Source of the DNA: Oscillospiraceae bacterium
Lineage (GTDB): Bacteria > Bacillota > Clostridia > Oscillospirales > Oscillospiraceae
Direction of reading: 5' to 3'
NCBI GenBank assembly: GCA_021202845.1
Contig: JAJQCF010000022.1
Coordinates: 1-64,000 of the forward strand
Length of the DNA: 64,000 nucleotides
The notes under the pieces were generated by a model. That model ran no database searches, was not told the origin of the DNA, and saw only the letters and a program-made list of their open reading frames with translations. This document shows positions 24,139-33,993 of this stretch, in pieces; the first letter of the stretch is position 1; each line of letters begins with the position of its first letter. The translations under genes and the position numbers were made by a program.

Positions 24139-25659
24139 ATGAAAAGACTGCTTACCCGAGGGCTGGCGTTTTTGCTGGCGCTGTCGCTGCTGCTCGGCTG
24201 CGGCTTGACCGCGCTGGCGGCGTCGGACGACGAGCTGCAAGACCTGATAACGGAGAGCGCCGAGTTTTTGCTCGGCAGCGTTGACAGCCCTCAGGTGGGC
24301 AGCGTCGGCGGCGAGTGGCTGACGCTTGGCTTGGCGCGCAGCGGCGCAGCGGTGCCGCAGGACTACTGGGACGGCTACTATGCCGCCGCGGAGGACTATG
24401 TTGCGGCGTGCGGCGGTGTGCTGCACGAGCGCAAGTACACCGAGTACAGCCGCCTTATCCTCGCGCTCACGGCCATTGGCGCAAGCCCCGAGGACGTGGC
24501 GGGCTATAACCTTCTGACGCCGCTCGGCGACTACGACAAAACGGTGTGGCAGGGGATAAACGGCGCTGTCTGGGCGCTGCTGGCGCTGGACAGCCGCGAC
24601 TACCCCATGCCGCAGAACGCGGAGGCGGAGACACAGGCGACGCGGCAAATGTATGTGGACTACATTTTGTCCCGTTGCCTCCCCGACGGCGGCTGGAGCC
24701 TGACGGGGTCGGACGCCGACCCCGACGTTACGGCAATGGCGCTGCAGGCGCTGGCTAAATATACGCAGCAGGATGCGGCGGCGCAGGCTGTGGAAGCGGG
24801 GCTGGAGTGCCTTTCCGCCATGCAGAACGCCGACGGCGGATTTTCCTCAATGGGCAGCGCCAACGCCGAGAGCTGCGCGCAGGTGATAGTTGCGCTGTGC
24901 GAGCTGGGAATTTCGCTTGACGACGAGCGGTTCGTCAAAAACGGCTGCACGCTGCTTGATAATCTGCTGACCTATCGCTTGGAAAACGGCGGGTTCAAGC
25001 ACACGGCGGGGGAGAGCGAGGCCAACATGATAGCGAGCGAACAGGCGTTTTACGCTCTTGCCGCCGCCGAGCGCGCGCTTGAGGGCAAGAACAGCCTCTA
25101 CCGCATGAGCGACGCGCTGCCTCTTATTTCCAACACGGTCTTTGCCGATGTGCAGAACCATGAAAAGCAAACGGCGATAGAGGCTCTTGCCGCGCGCGGG
25201 ATACTGAACGGCAGGGACGACGGGCTTTTCCACCCCGACGACAGCATTACAAGAGCGGAGTTCGCGGCCGTTATGGTGCGCGGACTGGACTTAGAGACGC
25301 GCGAGGGCAGCACATTCAGCGACGTGAACAGCGGCGACTGGTTCGCCTCCGCAGTCGGCACGGCCTCCGCCTACGGAATAGTCAACGGCGTGGGCGGCGG
25401 CGCTTTTGCCCCCGAGGGTACGCTGACCGTGCAGGCCGCGGCGGTGATGCTCGCCCGCGCAGCCGAGCTATGCGGCATGGACACGCAGACGGACGGGAGC
25501 GCGGACGGTTTGCAGTCGGCGGACTGGGCGCGCTCCGGCCTCGCCTTTTGCCTCAGCGCCGGTATATTAGACGCCGACATTGACCCGACGGCGGCGGCCA
25601 CACGCTGCGAGGTAGCGCAGATGCTGTATAATCTGCTCCAAGCCGCCGAAAAGCTGTAA
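24139..25659 (+). CDS. SLH-anchored alpha/alpha-toroid protein (transcobalamin alpha-domain-like)
   Basis: 506 residues. Signal peptide 1-29. Residues about 35-320 are a helical repeat of the prenyltransferase/squalene-oxidase type, with Asp-Gly-Gly-Trp, Asp-Gly-Gly-Phe and Asn-Gly-Gly-Phe turns spaced as in an alpha6/alpha6 barrel. Three SLH repeats follow (about 335-500). The barrel is the fold of the N-terminal domain of animal intrinsic factor and transcobalamin, whose C-terminal domain is DUF4430-like; here the two folds are on neighbouring proteins under one B12 riboswitch. A corrinoid-binding role is inferred from that context. It starts 28 bases after the previous gene with AGGAGG. 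Confidence 0.78.
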   Translation: MKRLLTRGLAFLLALSLLLGCGLTALAASDDELQDLITESAEFLLGSVDSPQVGSVGGEWLTLGLARSGAAVPQDYWDGYYAAAEDYVAACGGVLHERKYTEYSRLILALTAIGASPEDVAGYNLLTPLGDYDKTVWQGINGAVWALLALDSRDYPMPQNAEAETQATRQMYVDYILSRCLPDGGWSLTGSDADPDVTAMALQALAKYTQQDAAAQAVEAGLECLSAMQNADGGFSSMGSANAESCAQVIVALCELGISLDDERFVKNGCTLLDNLLTYRLENGGFKHTAGESEANMIASEQAFYALAAAERALEGKNSLYRMSDALPLISNTVFADVQNHEKQTAIEALAARGILNGRDDGLFHPDDSITRAEFAAVMVRGLDLETREGSTFSDVNSGDWFASAVGTASAYGIVNGVGGGAFAPEGTLTVQAAAVMLARAAELCGMDTQTDGSADGLQSADWARSGLAFCLSAGILDADIDPTAAATRCEVAQMLYNLLQAAEKL

Positions 25660-25674
25660 GGCGCGGACAAAGCT

Positions 25675-26418
25675 ATGTGGTGGAAGAATAATAAATGGAA
25701 GATAATAGTCCCCCTGCTCATTGCGGCAATTCTGGCTGCGGCGTTCTGGTACGGCGGCGACGCGCCGAGCCTGCGCGGCTGGACGGCGGAGAGCGCCGCT
25801 GCCGAAGCGCAGCCGACGGAGAGTGCCGCGGTGGCTGCGGAAGAGCCGGAGGACATAGCCGCCTCCGAGGTGCCTGCGGCAGCGCAGCCCACCGCCGCGC
25901 CGCAGGAGGACAGCTCCGCCACGACGCCCGCGCCCTCCGCGGAGCCGGAGCCGACGCCGACGCCCGCGCCGGAGCCGACAGAGACAGCGGCGGACAGCGG
26001 AACATACACCTGTACGTTCTCCATTTCCTGCGCCGCGCTCTTGCAGCACATGGACTGGATGGACAGCGAAAAAGCGGAGCTTGTGCCGTCCGACGGCTGG
26101 ATTTTGCCGCCCACCGAGGTCACCTTTTACGAGGGTGAAAGCGTTTTCGACGTTCTGCTGCGCACCTGCACGGAGAATAAAATTCACCTCGAGTTCAGCG
26201 AAACGCCCCTGTACGCCTCCGCCTATATAGAGGGCATAGCCAATTTGTATGAATTTGACTGCGGCGAGCTGTCCGGCTGGATGTACAAGGTGAACGAGAC
26301 ATTTCCCAACTTCGGCTGCTCACGCTACGCGCTCAGCGACGGCGACACAGTCAGCTGGCTCTACACCTGCGACCTCGGCGCCGACATAGGCGGCAGCAAC
26401 TTCGCGGGCGGCGAGTGA
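25675..26418 (+). CDS. Membrane-anchored DUF4430 (transcobalamin beta-domain-like) protein
   Basis: 247 residues. One N-terminal membrane helix (about 9-24), then a Pro/Ala/Thr/Glu-rich spacer (about 40-105), then a single DUF4430 domain (about 108-240). The domain shows Tyr-Glu-Gly-Glu-Ser-Val-Phe-Asp-Val-Leu, Glu-Leu-Ser-Gly-Trp-Met-Tyr-Lys-Val-Asn and Asp-Gly-Asp-Thr-Val-Ser-Trp-Leu-Tyr, close to the family pattern. It could hand a ligand from the SLH-bound proteins to the ECF transporter encoded next. No Cys lipobox is present. Its stop codon is in the same frame as the ECF T gene that follows. The RBS is weak, and translation may depend on the upstream gene 15 bases away. Confidence 0.78.
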   Translation: MWWKNNKWKIIVPLLIAAILAAAFWYGGDAPSLRGWTAESAAAEAQPTESAAVAAEEPEDIAASEVPAAAQPTAAPQEDSSATTPAPSAEPEPTPTPAPEPTETAADSGTYTCTFSISCAALLQHMDWMDSEKAELVPSDGWILPPTEVTFYEGESVFDVLLRTCTENKIHLEFSETPLYASAYIEGIANLYEFDCGELSGWMYKVNETFPNFGCSRYALSDGDTVSWLYTCDLGADIGGSNFAGGE

Positions 26419-26436
26419 CAAGGGAGGCGAGGAGCT

Positions 26437-27330
26437 ATAAAAAACCGCGACACATTTTCAGGGTTTCATCCGCTGGTTAATTTTCTTTATTTCGGCTTGG
26501 TGCTGGCGTTTACTATGGTTTTTATGAACCCTGTCAGCCTTGTTATTTCGTTTGCGGGCGCTGTTTCTTACAATGTATACCTGAACGGGCGGCGGGCTGT
26601 GCGGTTCCAGCTCGTTTATATGCTGCCGATGTTCCTGCTGACGGCGGTGCTGAACCCCGCTTTTAACCACGAGGGCGCGACGACGCTTGCCTACCTGCCG
26701 TCGGGCAACCCGCTGACGGCGGAGAGCATTGCCTTCGGCATGACCGCCGCCGTAATGCTGGCCGCGGTCATCACGTGGTTTTCGTGCTACACCGCCGTGA
26801 TGACCTCGGATAAATTTGTCTATATGTTCGGCAGAGTGATACCCGCGCTGTCGCTGGTGCTGTCCATGACGCTGCGCTTTGCGCCCAAGTTCGCCGCCGA
26901 GTTCCGCAAAATTGTCGCCGCACAGCGCTGCATAGGGCGGGATATATCAAGCGGAAGCGTTTTTCATCGGGCGAGAACTTTGGTCACAGTAGTCTCCATT
27001 CTGCTGACATGGTCGCTGGAAAACGCCATTGAGACTGCGGACAGCATGAAAAGCCGCGGCTACGGGCTGCGCGGCAGGACGGCGTTTTCCGTTTACCGTT
27101 TTGACGACAGGGACAAGTGCGCCCTTGCGTGGCTGGGCGGCTGCGGATTTTTTATCCTTTGCGGCGGCTTGGCGGGCGGCTTTTACTGGCGCTTTTACCC
27201 GACCATAGCGGGCGCGCCGCTGACCGCGCTCACCGTGACGCTGCGGGCGGCGTACCTCGCGCTGTGCCTGACACCGCTATTTTTAGATTTGCGCGAGGAC
27301 AGACTTTGGCGGCGGCGGAATGCGCTCTGA
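26437..27330 (+). CDS. ecfT: ECF transporter transmembrane (T) component, probable ATA start
   Basis: 297 residues if started at 26437. Five to six transmembrane helices and the two cytoplasmic Ala-Arg-Gly-like coupling motifs of EcfT, here Ala-Gln-Arg-Cys-Ile-Gly and Ser-Arg-Gly-Tyr-Gly near the C-terminal half. The family-typical N terminus Phe-His-Pro-Leu-Val-Asn-Phe-Leu-Tyr-Phe lies upstream of the first TTG (26497). The only place for a start before it is an ATA at 26437, nine bases after GGGAGG; an in-frame TGA lies six codons upstream of that ATA. It couples ATPase energy to the S component of the next gene for vitamin uptake, probably cobalamin given the riboswitch. Confidence 0.8.
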   Translation: MKNRDTFSGFHPLVNFLYFGLVLAFTMVFMNPVSLVISFAGAVSYNVYLNGRRAVRFQLVYMLPMFLLTAVLNPAFNHEGATTLAYLPSGNPLTAESIAFGMTAAVMLAAVITWFSCYTAVMTSDKFVYMFGRVIPALSLVLSMTLRFAPKFAAEFRKIVAAQRCIGRDISSGSVFHRARTLVTVVSILLTWSLENAIETADSMKSRGYGLRGRTAFSVYRFDDRDKCALAWLGGCGFFILCGGLAGGFYWRFYPTIAGAPLTALTVTLRAAYLALCLTPLFLDLREDRLWRRRNAL

Positions 27331-27354
27331 CGCGGAGGGGGGAGAAAACAGACA

Positions 27355-29997
27355 GTGAACAGCATATTTTCCGTGCGCAATTTCACATTTTTCTACCCCG
27401 AGCAGGAGCACGCGGCGCTGAACGGGCTGGATTTGGAGCTGAAACAGGGCGAGTTCCTTGTGTTGTGCGGCGCTTCCGGCTGCGGCAAAACTACGCTCCT
27501 GCGCAGCCTGAAAACAGCGCTCGCGCCCCACGGGCGGCGAACGGGAGAAATACTGTTCGCGGGCAGGCCGCTGGAAGAAATCCCGCACCGCGAGCAGAGC
27601 CAAAAAATAGGCTTCGTGCAGCAGAGCCCAGATAACCAGATTGTCACCGACAAGGTTTGGCACGAACTGGCCTTCGGGCTGGAGAGCTTGGGGCTGGACA
27701 CTCCCGCAATCCGCAGGCGCGTGGCGGAGATGGCCGCGTTTTTCGGCATCGAGGCGTGGTTTTACAAAAACGTGAACGAGCTTTCGGGCGGGCAGAAGCA
27801 GCTGCTCAACTTGGCCTCGGTTATGGTGATGCAGCCCTCGGTGCTCATTTTGGACGAGCCCACCGGCCAGCTCGACCCCATTGCCGCCTCGGACTTCCTG
27901 ACAACGCTGGGGCGGATAAACAGGGAGCTGGGCACGACAATAATTTTGACCGAGCACCGCCTTGAGGACGCCTTTGCCTTGGCGTCGCGCGCGGCGGTCA
28001 TGGACGGCGGCAGGCTGCTGTGCAGCGGCGCTCCGCGCGAGGTAGGCGCAGCGCTGAAGCAGCGCGGACACGCTATGTTTCTCTCCATGCCGACGGCAAT
28101 GCGCGTCTGGGCGGCGGTGGAAAACGAGGAGCCCTGCCCCGTGACCGTGGGCGAGGGCAGAGCGTGGCTGGCGCGGCAGGCGGAGCGCCGTCCGCTGCTG
28201 CCGCTGCCGCCGGAGAGGCGGTATGCGCACTCCTCGGAAAAGGTGCTTGAAGCGGACGAAGTGTGGTTCAGGTACGAAAAGGACTTGCCGGACGCGCTGC
28301 GGGGGCTGACGCTCTCGGTGTACGGCGGCGAGCTGCTGGCGCTGCTGGGCGGCAACGGCACGGGCAAGACCACGTCGCTGAAAATCCTTGCCGGTCTTTT
28401 GCGGCCTTACCGCGGCGAGGTGCGCTCACGGGGCAAAATTGCTCTGCTGCCGCAGGAGCCGCAGACGCTGTTTGTGAAAAAAACCGTGCGCGAGGACTTG
28501 TACGAGACGCTGCGCGGCAGAAAGCTCAGCCAAGTGCGGCAGGACGAGGGCGTGGCGTATGTCACAGCGGTCTGCCGCCTGACGGATTTGCTGGACAGGC
28601 ACCCCTATGACCTCTCCGGCGGGGAGCAGCAGCGGGCGGCGCTGGCAAAGGTGCTGCTGACCGAGCCGGATATACTGCTCATGGACGAGCCGACAAAGGG
28701 CTTGGATGCGGAGTTCAAGCAGAGCTTCGGCGAAATACTGCGCACGCTGCTGGCAAGGGGCGTTACTATTGTCATGGTGAGCCACGACATTGAGTTTTGC
28801 GCCCGTTACGCCCACCGCTGCGCGCTGCTGTTTGACGGCGGCATTACGGCGGAGGGAACGCCGCGGGAATTTTTCTCCGGCAACAGCTTTTACACCACCT
28901 CGGCCAACCGCATGGCACGCCCGCTGCTGCCGGAGGCGGTCACGGCGGAGGATGTTATCGCCGCCTGCGGGGGAGAAGCGCCGAAGAGCGCGGAGCTGCC
29001 GCAGGACATTCCGCCCGTGCCGCAGCCGCAGGAAAGCTCGCCGGACAGCGAGCCGCGTAGGCTTCCATGGTGGCGCAGGCTGGGCGCCGCGGTTTCAGGC
29101 GCCGCCGCAGTCGCGCTCTTCCTCAGCTTTTTGGGCGAGAGCGACCTCTCGGCGCTGCTCTACTCCGAGGATTTCACCGCGCTGGGTGCGAGGCAGATTG
29201 CGTATTACGCGGTCTTTATAGCCGCGCTGCTCGTCTTTGCCGCCTGCATCAGCCGACGGCAGCGCGTGCCGGACTTCATGGCGCAGACGCCGCGGGAGAA
29301 GCGCCGACTGACGCGGCGCACGCTGGCGGCCTGCGTGCTGATAGTGCTGCTCATTCCGCTGACGCTTTTTGCGGGGGTGTACTGGCTCGGCGGGAAAAAG
29401 TACTATTTCATCTCCCTGCTGATACTGCTGGAGGCCATGCTGCCGTTTTTCCTCATATTTGAGGACAGGAGGCCGCAGAGCCGCGAGCTGGTTGTCATAG
29501 CCGTGCTGTGCGCCGTGGGCGTGGCGGGGCGGACAGTGTTCTTCATGCTGCCGCAGTTCAAGCCGGTCATGGCGCTGACGATTATTGCCGGCATCGCCTT
29601 TGGCGGGGAGACGGGCTTTCTTGTGGGCGCGCTGACTATGCTGGCGTCCAATATGCTCTTTTCCCAAGGGCCGTGGATGCCGTGGCAGATGTTCGCCATG
29701 GGCGTCGTCGGCTTTTTGGCCGGTCTGCTGTTCCGCAAGGGGCTGCTCCGGCGCAGCAGGGTGTCGCTCTGCGTTTTCGGTGCGCTGTCGGCATTCGTCT
29801 ACGGCGGCATAATGAACCCCGCGGCGGCGCTGATGTGGCCGCAGGACGTGAGCGGCAGCGTCATCATGGCCTACTACATCACCGGCTTTCCCATAGACTG
29901 CGTTCAGGCCGCGGCGACGTGGCTGTTCCTCTGGCTCGGCGCAGAGCCTATGCTGGAGAAGCTGGACAGAATAAAGGTCAAGTACGGACTATTATAA
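27355..29997 (+). CDS. Fused ECF transporter ATPase-ATPase-S component (CbrT-like)
   Basis: 880 residues, GTG start. First ABC ATPase: Walker A Gly-Ala-Ser-Gly-Cys-Gly-Lys-Thr-Thr near 36-44, Leu-Ser-Gly-Gly-Gln, Asp-Glu-Pro-Thr-Gly-Gln-Leu-Asp. Second ABC ATPase: Gly-Gly-Asn-Gly-Thr-Gly-Lys-Thr-Thr near 330, Leu-Ser-Gly-Gly-Glu-Gln-Gln-Arg, Met-Asp-Glu-Pro-Thr-Lys-Gly-Leu-Asp. The C-terminal third (about 565-880) is an integral membrane substrate-binding S component with several helices. EcfA, EcfA-prime and S are normally separate; the fusion fixes one dedicated transporter. The cobalamin riboswitch, the DUF4430 proteins and the S-component type point to a corrinoid substrate. RBS GGAGGGGGGAG. 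Last gene of the operon. Confidence 0.85.
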   Translation: MNSIFSVRNFTFFYPEQEHAALNGLDLELKQGEFLVLCGASGCGKTTLLRSLKTALAPHGRRTGEILFAGRPLEEIPHREQSQKIGFVQQSPDNQIVTDKVWHELAFGLESLGLDTPAIRRRVAEMAAFFGIEAWFYKNVNELSGGQKQLLNLASVMVMQPSVLILDEPTGQLDPIAASDFLTTLGRINRELGTTIILTEHRLEDAFALASRAAVMDGGRLLCSGAPREVGAALKQRGHAMFLSMPTAMRVWAAVENEEPCPVTVGEGRAWLARQAERRPLLPLPPERRYAHSSEKVLEADEVWFRYEKDLPDALRGLTLSVYGGELLALLGGNGTGKTTSLKILAGLLRPYRGEVRSRGKIALLPQEPQTLFVKKTVREDLYETLRGRKLSQVRQDEGVAYVTAVCRLTDLLDRHPYDLSGGEQQRAALAKVLLTEPDILLMDEPTKGLDAEFKQSFGEILRTLLARGVTIVMVSHDIEFCARYAHRCALLFDGGITAEGTPREFFSGNSFYTTSANRMARPLLPEAVTAEDVIAACGGEAPKSAELPQDIPPVPQPQESSPDSEPRRLPWWRRLGAAVSGAAAVALFLSFLGESDLSALLYSEDFTALGARQIAYYAVFIAALLVFAACISRRQRVPDFMAQTPREKRRLTRRTLAACVLIVLLIPLTLFAGVYWLGGKKYYFISLLILLEAMLPFFLIFEDRRPQSRELVVIAVLCAVGVAGRTVFFMLPQFKPVMALTIIAGIAFGGETGFLVGALTMLASNMLFSQGPWMPWQMFAMGVVGFLAGLLFRKGLLRRSRVSLCVFGALSAFVYGGIMNPAAALMWPQDVSGSVIMAYYITGFPIDCVQAAATWLFLWLGAEPMLEKLDRIKVKYGLL

Positions 29998-30308
29998 ATA
30001 ATGTATGGCATAATTCCGTGAAAACCGTGACGGCTGATTTTTTGAGGCCGGAACGGTTTTCCTATTTTGTGAATGTTGTGTTAAATCGCATTTTGCAAAT
30101 GTGTAATTTCCACGAAATTTGGTTTTTTACGGCTCGCAAGCATAATTTTTTAAGTTAAATTTAAGATTATAATTGCATTATATAGGCGTAAAAAATCGGC
30201 GGCTCGTATACCGCGGGGAGCCGAGCAAACGCAGAACTTGGCAAAATATGCACCAAAAGCGCATCAAGACTGCGGGAAATTCAATTTTTCAGGAAAGGAC
30301 TAAGTGCA
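29998..30308 (+). other. Gap between the cobalamin operon and macA
   Basis: Contains a long imperfect hairpin (GAAAACCGT at 30020-30028 with ACGGTTTTC at 30053-30061 and an inner CGGC/GCCG stem), a likely terminator of the cobalamin operon. An AT-rich stretch at 30110-30185 probably holds the promoter of the next operon; no clean -35/-10 pair was found. Confidence 0.5.
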
Positions 30309-32015
30309 ATGAAACTTCCGTTTGGCAAAAACAAGAGCGGCGAAGAACAGTCCGCCGCGGGCGATACCCCCGTCGCCGTTAAGCCAAAAAAGAAAAGAAA
30401 GCTGAAAAAGTGGATAATAATTTTGGTGATAGTCGTCATAATTATCGCCGCAGCTGTCGGCTTCTTCCTCATGCGGCGCGGCAGCAATGCGGAGGTCACA
30501 ACCGCTTATACCGAGTCCGCGGTTGAGTACCGCGACATTACGTCGGAGATAACAGGCAGCGGAACCCTGCAGGCAGCGAACAGCTACACCGTCACCACCC
30601 TTGTCGAGGGCGAAATTCTCACTGCCGACTTTGAGGAGGGCGACGAGGTGGAGGAAGGCCAGCTGCTTTACACCATAGATTCCTCGGATACCGAGAGCTC
30701 CATTGAGCGCGCCGAGATAAGCCTCAGTCAGGCGCAGCGCAACTACAGCGACGCAGTGGAGAACGTCAGCGACCTCACCGTCAAGTCAACCATTTCCGGT
30801 CAGGTCGTTGAACTCTACGTTGATGTCGGCGACGATGTGAACAACGGCCAGACCATTGCTGTCGTCCGCGACACCTCCGTTATGACGCTCAAGGTCAACT
30901 TCCCCGCCGACGATTGCGAGAGCTTTTACGTGGGGCAGTCCGCCACCGTGACGCTGGACAGCACGTTTGAGACCCTGACCGGCACGGTCACAAAAATTTC
31001 CGGCGTTGACACTGTGCTCTCAGGCAACAGGATAGTACATACCGTGACCATAGAGGTCTATAACCCCGGCGGAATTTCCACCACCCAGAGCGCCACCGCC
31101 ACCATAAACGGCGTGGGCAGCAGCGACAGCGGCACGTTTGAATATGGCGACGAGGCCACGATAACCGCCAAGGTCTCCGGCACCGTGTCCTCCATAGTGG
31201 CCGATGAGGGCGACAGCGTCAGCAGCGGCGGCACAATAATCGTTATGACGAGCACCGACCTCAGCGAGCAAGTGACAAGCGCTTCGGAGAGCGTCCGCAC
31301 CGCGCAGCTCTCGCTGGATTCGGCCAACGACTCTCTTGACAACTACAGCTTTACGGCTCCCATTTCGGGCACGATTATAGACAAAAACTACGAGGCCGGT
31401 GAAAATGTTGAGTCCGGCGACACGCTCTGCATAATTTACGACCTGAGCTATCTGACAATGACGCTGAGCGTCGATGAGCTGGACGTTTCCAGCATAGAAG
31501 TCGGCCAGAGCGTGGAGATAACCGCGGACGCCGTGGAGGGAGTGACCTACAGCGGCGTTGTGACCAAGGTCAGCGTGGCGGGAACCTCCTCCGGCGGCGT
31601 TGCTACCTACCCCGTGACAATACGCATTGACGAGACGGACGGTCTGCTCCCCGGCATGACTGTGGACGCCACCATAACGCTTGAGAGCGCGGAAAACGTG
31701 CTTGCCGTACCCGCTTCCGCCCTGCAGCGCGGCAACACCGTGCTCCTGACCGCGGACTCACCCAGCGCTGCCGGAGGAGAGGCCAACGAGAGCGGCTATG
31801 TCACCGTTGAAGTCACCACCGGCGTCAGCAGCGACGACTACATCGAAATAACCTCCGGACTTCAGGAGGGCGACGTTGTTGTTTACATACCCACCAGCAG
31901 TTCCTCTACCGACGCCTTCGGCATGATGGGCGGCGGTATGATGGGCGGAGGTATGGACATGGGCGGCGGCGGAGGCGGTATGCCCGGCGGCGGAGGAATG
32001 GGAGGAGGCTTCTGA
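30309..32015 (+). CDS. MacA/HlyD-type periplasmic adaptor subunit of an ABC exporter
   Basis: 568 residues. A Lys-rich cytosolic start and one membrane helix (about 35-55) precede an extracytoplasmic adaptor with two biotinyl-lipoyl-like segments (Gly-Thr-Leu-Gln-Ala, Gly-Asp-Glu-Val-Glu-Glu-Gly), a second inserted barrel-sandwich unit, and a short coiled hairpin (Glu-Ile-Ser-Leu-Ser-Gln-Ala-Gln). Residues 485 on form the membrane-proximal domain. It ends in an unusual Gly/Met-rich tail of about 30 residues. With the next two genes it forms a MacAB-like export or envelope-stress system. The adaptor spans the wall side, as no outer membrane is expected. RBS AGGAAAGG. Confidence 0.85.
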   Translation: MKLPFGKNKSGEEQSAAGDTPVAVKPKKKRKLKKWIIILVIVVIIIAAAVGFFLMRRGSNAEVTTAYTESAVEYRDITSEITGSGTLQAANSYTVTTLVEGEILTADFEEGDEVEEGQLLYTIDSSDTESSIERAEISLSQAQRNYSDAVENVSDLTVKSTISGQVVELYVDVGDDVNNGQTIAVVRDTSVMTLKVNFPADDCESFYVGQSATVTLDSTFETLTGTVTKISGVDTVLSGNRIVHTVTIEVYNPGGISTTQSATATINGVGSSDSGTFEYGDEATITAKVSGTVSSIVADEGDSVSSGGTIIVMTSTDLSEQVTSASESVRTAQLSLDSANDSLDNYSFTAPISGTIIDKNYEAGENVESGDTLCIIYDLSYLTMTLSVDELDVSSIEVGQSVEITADAVEGVTYSGVVTKVSVAGTSSGGVATYPVTIRIDETDGLLPGMTVDATITLESAENVLAVPASALQRGNTVLLTADSPSAAGGEANESGYVTVEVTTGVSSDDYIEITSGLQEGDVVVYIPTSSSSTDAFGMMGGGMMGGGMDMGGGGGGMPGGGGMGGGF

Positions 32016-32016
32016 T

Positions 32017-32760
32017 ATGAGCGCACTGATAGAATTTCAGTCGGTGTGCAAGTATTATCAGATGGGCGACACCACTGTTGTTGCCGCCGACCATATCTCT
32101 TTCACTGTGAACGACGGCGAGTTTTTAGCCATTGTCGGACACTCCGGCTCCGGCAAGTCCACCTGCATGAACATAATAGGCTGCCTCGACGTCCCCTCCG
32201 AGGGCACTTACCTGCTGGATGGCAGGGACGTGGGGCAGATGGACAAAAACGAGCTGGCCGAGATACGCAACGAAAAGTTAGGCTTTATATTCCAGCAATA
32301 TAACCTGCTGCCAAAGCTGAATTTGGTAGAAAATGTGGAGATTCCGCTGATGTACGCCGGAGTGGGACGCTCCGAAAGGCGCGAGAGAGCCAAGATTGCT
32401 CTGGAAATGGTCGGCCTCGGCAATAAGCTGAAGCACAAGCCCAACGAGCTCTCCGGCGGCCAGCAGCAGCGCGTTTCCATAGCCCGCGCGCTGGTGGGCG
32501 AGCCCTCGGTCATACTGGCCGACGAGCCGACCGGCGCTCTGGACTCCAAAACCGGCCGCGAGGTGCTGGAGCTGCTGCAGCAGCTCCACGCCGCGGGCAA
32601 CACCGTTGTTCTGATAACGCACGACAACTCCATTGCGGTGCAGGCGGAGAGAATAATCCGCCTCGCAGACGGGCGCGTTATCTATGACGGTCCGGCTGAC
32701 GCGCCGGAGGCGGTGGTTACGCCCAACCTCGCGGGCAAAAAGGGAGGCGTTCCCGCGTGA
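32017..32760 (+). CDS. MacB/LolD-type ABC transporter ATP-binding protein
   Basis: 247 residues. Walker A Gly-His-Ser-Gly-Ser-Gly-Lys-Ser-Thr near 40-48, signature Leu-Ser-Gly-Gly-Gln-Gln-Gln-Arg, Walker B [12 protein letters not shown], all typical of the FtsE/LolD/MacB (mechanotransmission) group. It starts one base after the adaptor stop and overlaps the permease start by four bases, so the three genes are one translational unit. Confidence 0.92.
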   Translation: MSALIEFQSVCKYYQMGDTTVVAADHISFTVNDGEFLAIVGHSGSGKSTCMNIIGCLDVPSEGTYLLDGRDVGQMDKNELAEIRNEKLGFIFQQYNLLPKLNLVENVEIPLMYAGVGRSERRERAKIALEMVGLGNKLKHKPNELSGGQQQRVSIARALVGEPSVILADEPTGALDSKTGREVLELLQQLHAAGNTVVLITHDNSIAVQAERIIRLADGRVIYDGPADAPEAVVTPNLAGKKGGVPA

Positions 32761-33950
32761 GTATTTTGGAATCCTTCTCCCTCGCGTTCAAAAACATTGT
32801 TTCCAGCAAAATGCGCACGTTCCTGACTATGCTCGGCATAATCATCGGCGTGGCGGCGGTGACGGTTATAGTCGGCCTCGGCAACGGCCTTGAGGGCTAC
32901 GTGACCGACAGCTTTGCCGACATGGGCACGGACACGCTGACCGTCTCCGTGCAGGAGCGCGGCTCTACCCGCACGCTCGAGGTCGAGGATATGTACGAGA
33001 TTGTGGAGGAAAACAGCGATTATCTCAATAAATGCTCCCCCACGGCCACCATGTCGGGCTACGTGAAAATTGGCACGGAGACCACCAGCTCCTCCGTCAC
33101 CGGCGTCAGCGAGGACTACTTCGACATGATGCACTACACTGTCACCACAGGGCGCGGCATACTCTACAGCGACATAGCCTCGCGCAGCAAAATATGCGTT
33201 GTGGGGGCTTACGTCAACTTAGCGTACTACGGAGGCAGCGCGGTGGGGGACAGCCTGCGAATTAATGGCACAAGCTACACTATTGTGGGCGTTCTTGAAC
33301 AGCAGCTTGACGACGACGACCTCGAAGAGGGCTGTTCGGACGACTGCATATACCTGCCCTACTCCACGGCCTCCCGCGTGACGGGGCGCATATCGAGCTA
33401 CGTCATAACGGTTTACGATGAAAACTACGTGGACGAGGGCAAGGAGGTCGTCGAGGCCGCGCTTTATGAGTTCTTCGAGGACGACGACTTCTACACCGTC
33501 ACCAGCATGAGTGAATTGGTGGAGACAATGACGAGCATGATTGACCTCATCGTGGGCATACTCTCCGCCATCGCCGCCATATCGCTGGTCGTCGGCGGCA
33601 TCGGAATTATGAACATAATGCTGGTCTCCGTCACCGAGCGCACGCGCGAGATTGGCATACGCAAGTCCCTCGGCGCGAAGGAGCGCTACATTATGCAGCA
33701 GTTCGTCATCGAGGCGGCCTGCACGAGCGCGCTGGGCGGCGTTGTGGGCATACTGCTGGGCTACCTGCTCTCCTCTGTGGCGAGCGTTGTGGTGGCGTCA
33801 CTGCTGGGCGAGTCGCTGACAATAGCGCCGACAAGCGCCTCCGTTGCCTTGGCCTTCGGCATATCCGTGGGTATCGGCATCGTGTTTGGCTACCTGCCCG
33901 CGAAGAAGGCCGCGCGCCTCAACCCGATAGACGCGCTGCACTATGACTAA
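32757..33950 (+). CDS. MacB/FtsX-type ABC transporter permease
   Basis: 397 residues. N-terminal helix (about 20-42), large extracytoplasmic MacB periplasmic-core domain (about 45-250), then three helices (about 265-395) with the FtsX-family cytoplasmic sequence [11 protein letters not shown]. It converts ATP hydrolysis into motion of the adaptor and external domain rather than classical import. Substrate (peptide, antibiotic or lipid) is unknown. An SLH protein gene follows after 43 bases without a strong terminator and may share the transcript. Confidence 0.9.
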   Translation: MSILESFSLAFKNIVSSKMRTFLTMLGIIIGVAAVTVIVGLGNGLEGYVTDSFADMGTDTLTVSVQERGSTRTLEVEDMYEIVEENSDYLNKCSPTATMSGYVKIGTETTSSSVTGVSEDYFDMMHYTVTTGRGILYSDIASRSKICVVGAYVNLAYYGGSAVGDSLRINGTSYTIVGVLEQQLDDDDLEEGCSDDCIYLPYSTASRVTGRISSYVITVYDENYVDEGKEVVEAALYEFFEDDDFYTVTSMSELVETMTSMIDLIVGILSAIAAISLVVGGIGIMNIMLVSVTERTREIGIRKSLGAKERYIMQQFVIEAACTSALGGVVGILLGYLLSSVASVVVASLLGESLTIAPTSASVALAFGISVGIGIVFGYLPAKKAARLNPIDALHYD

Positions 33951-33993
33951 TAAATCAGCGCTCGAAGCGCAGGATAAATCGGAAAGGAATTGA

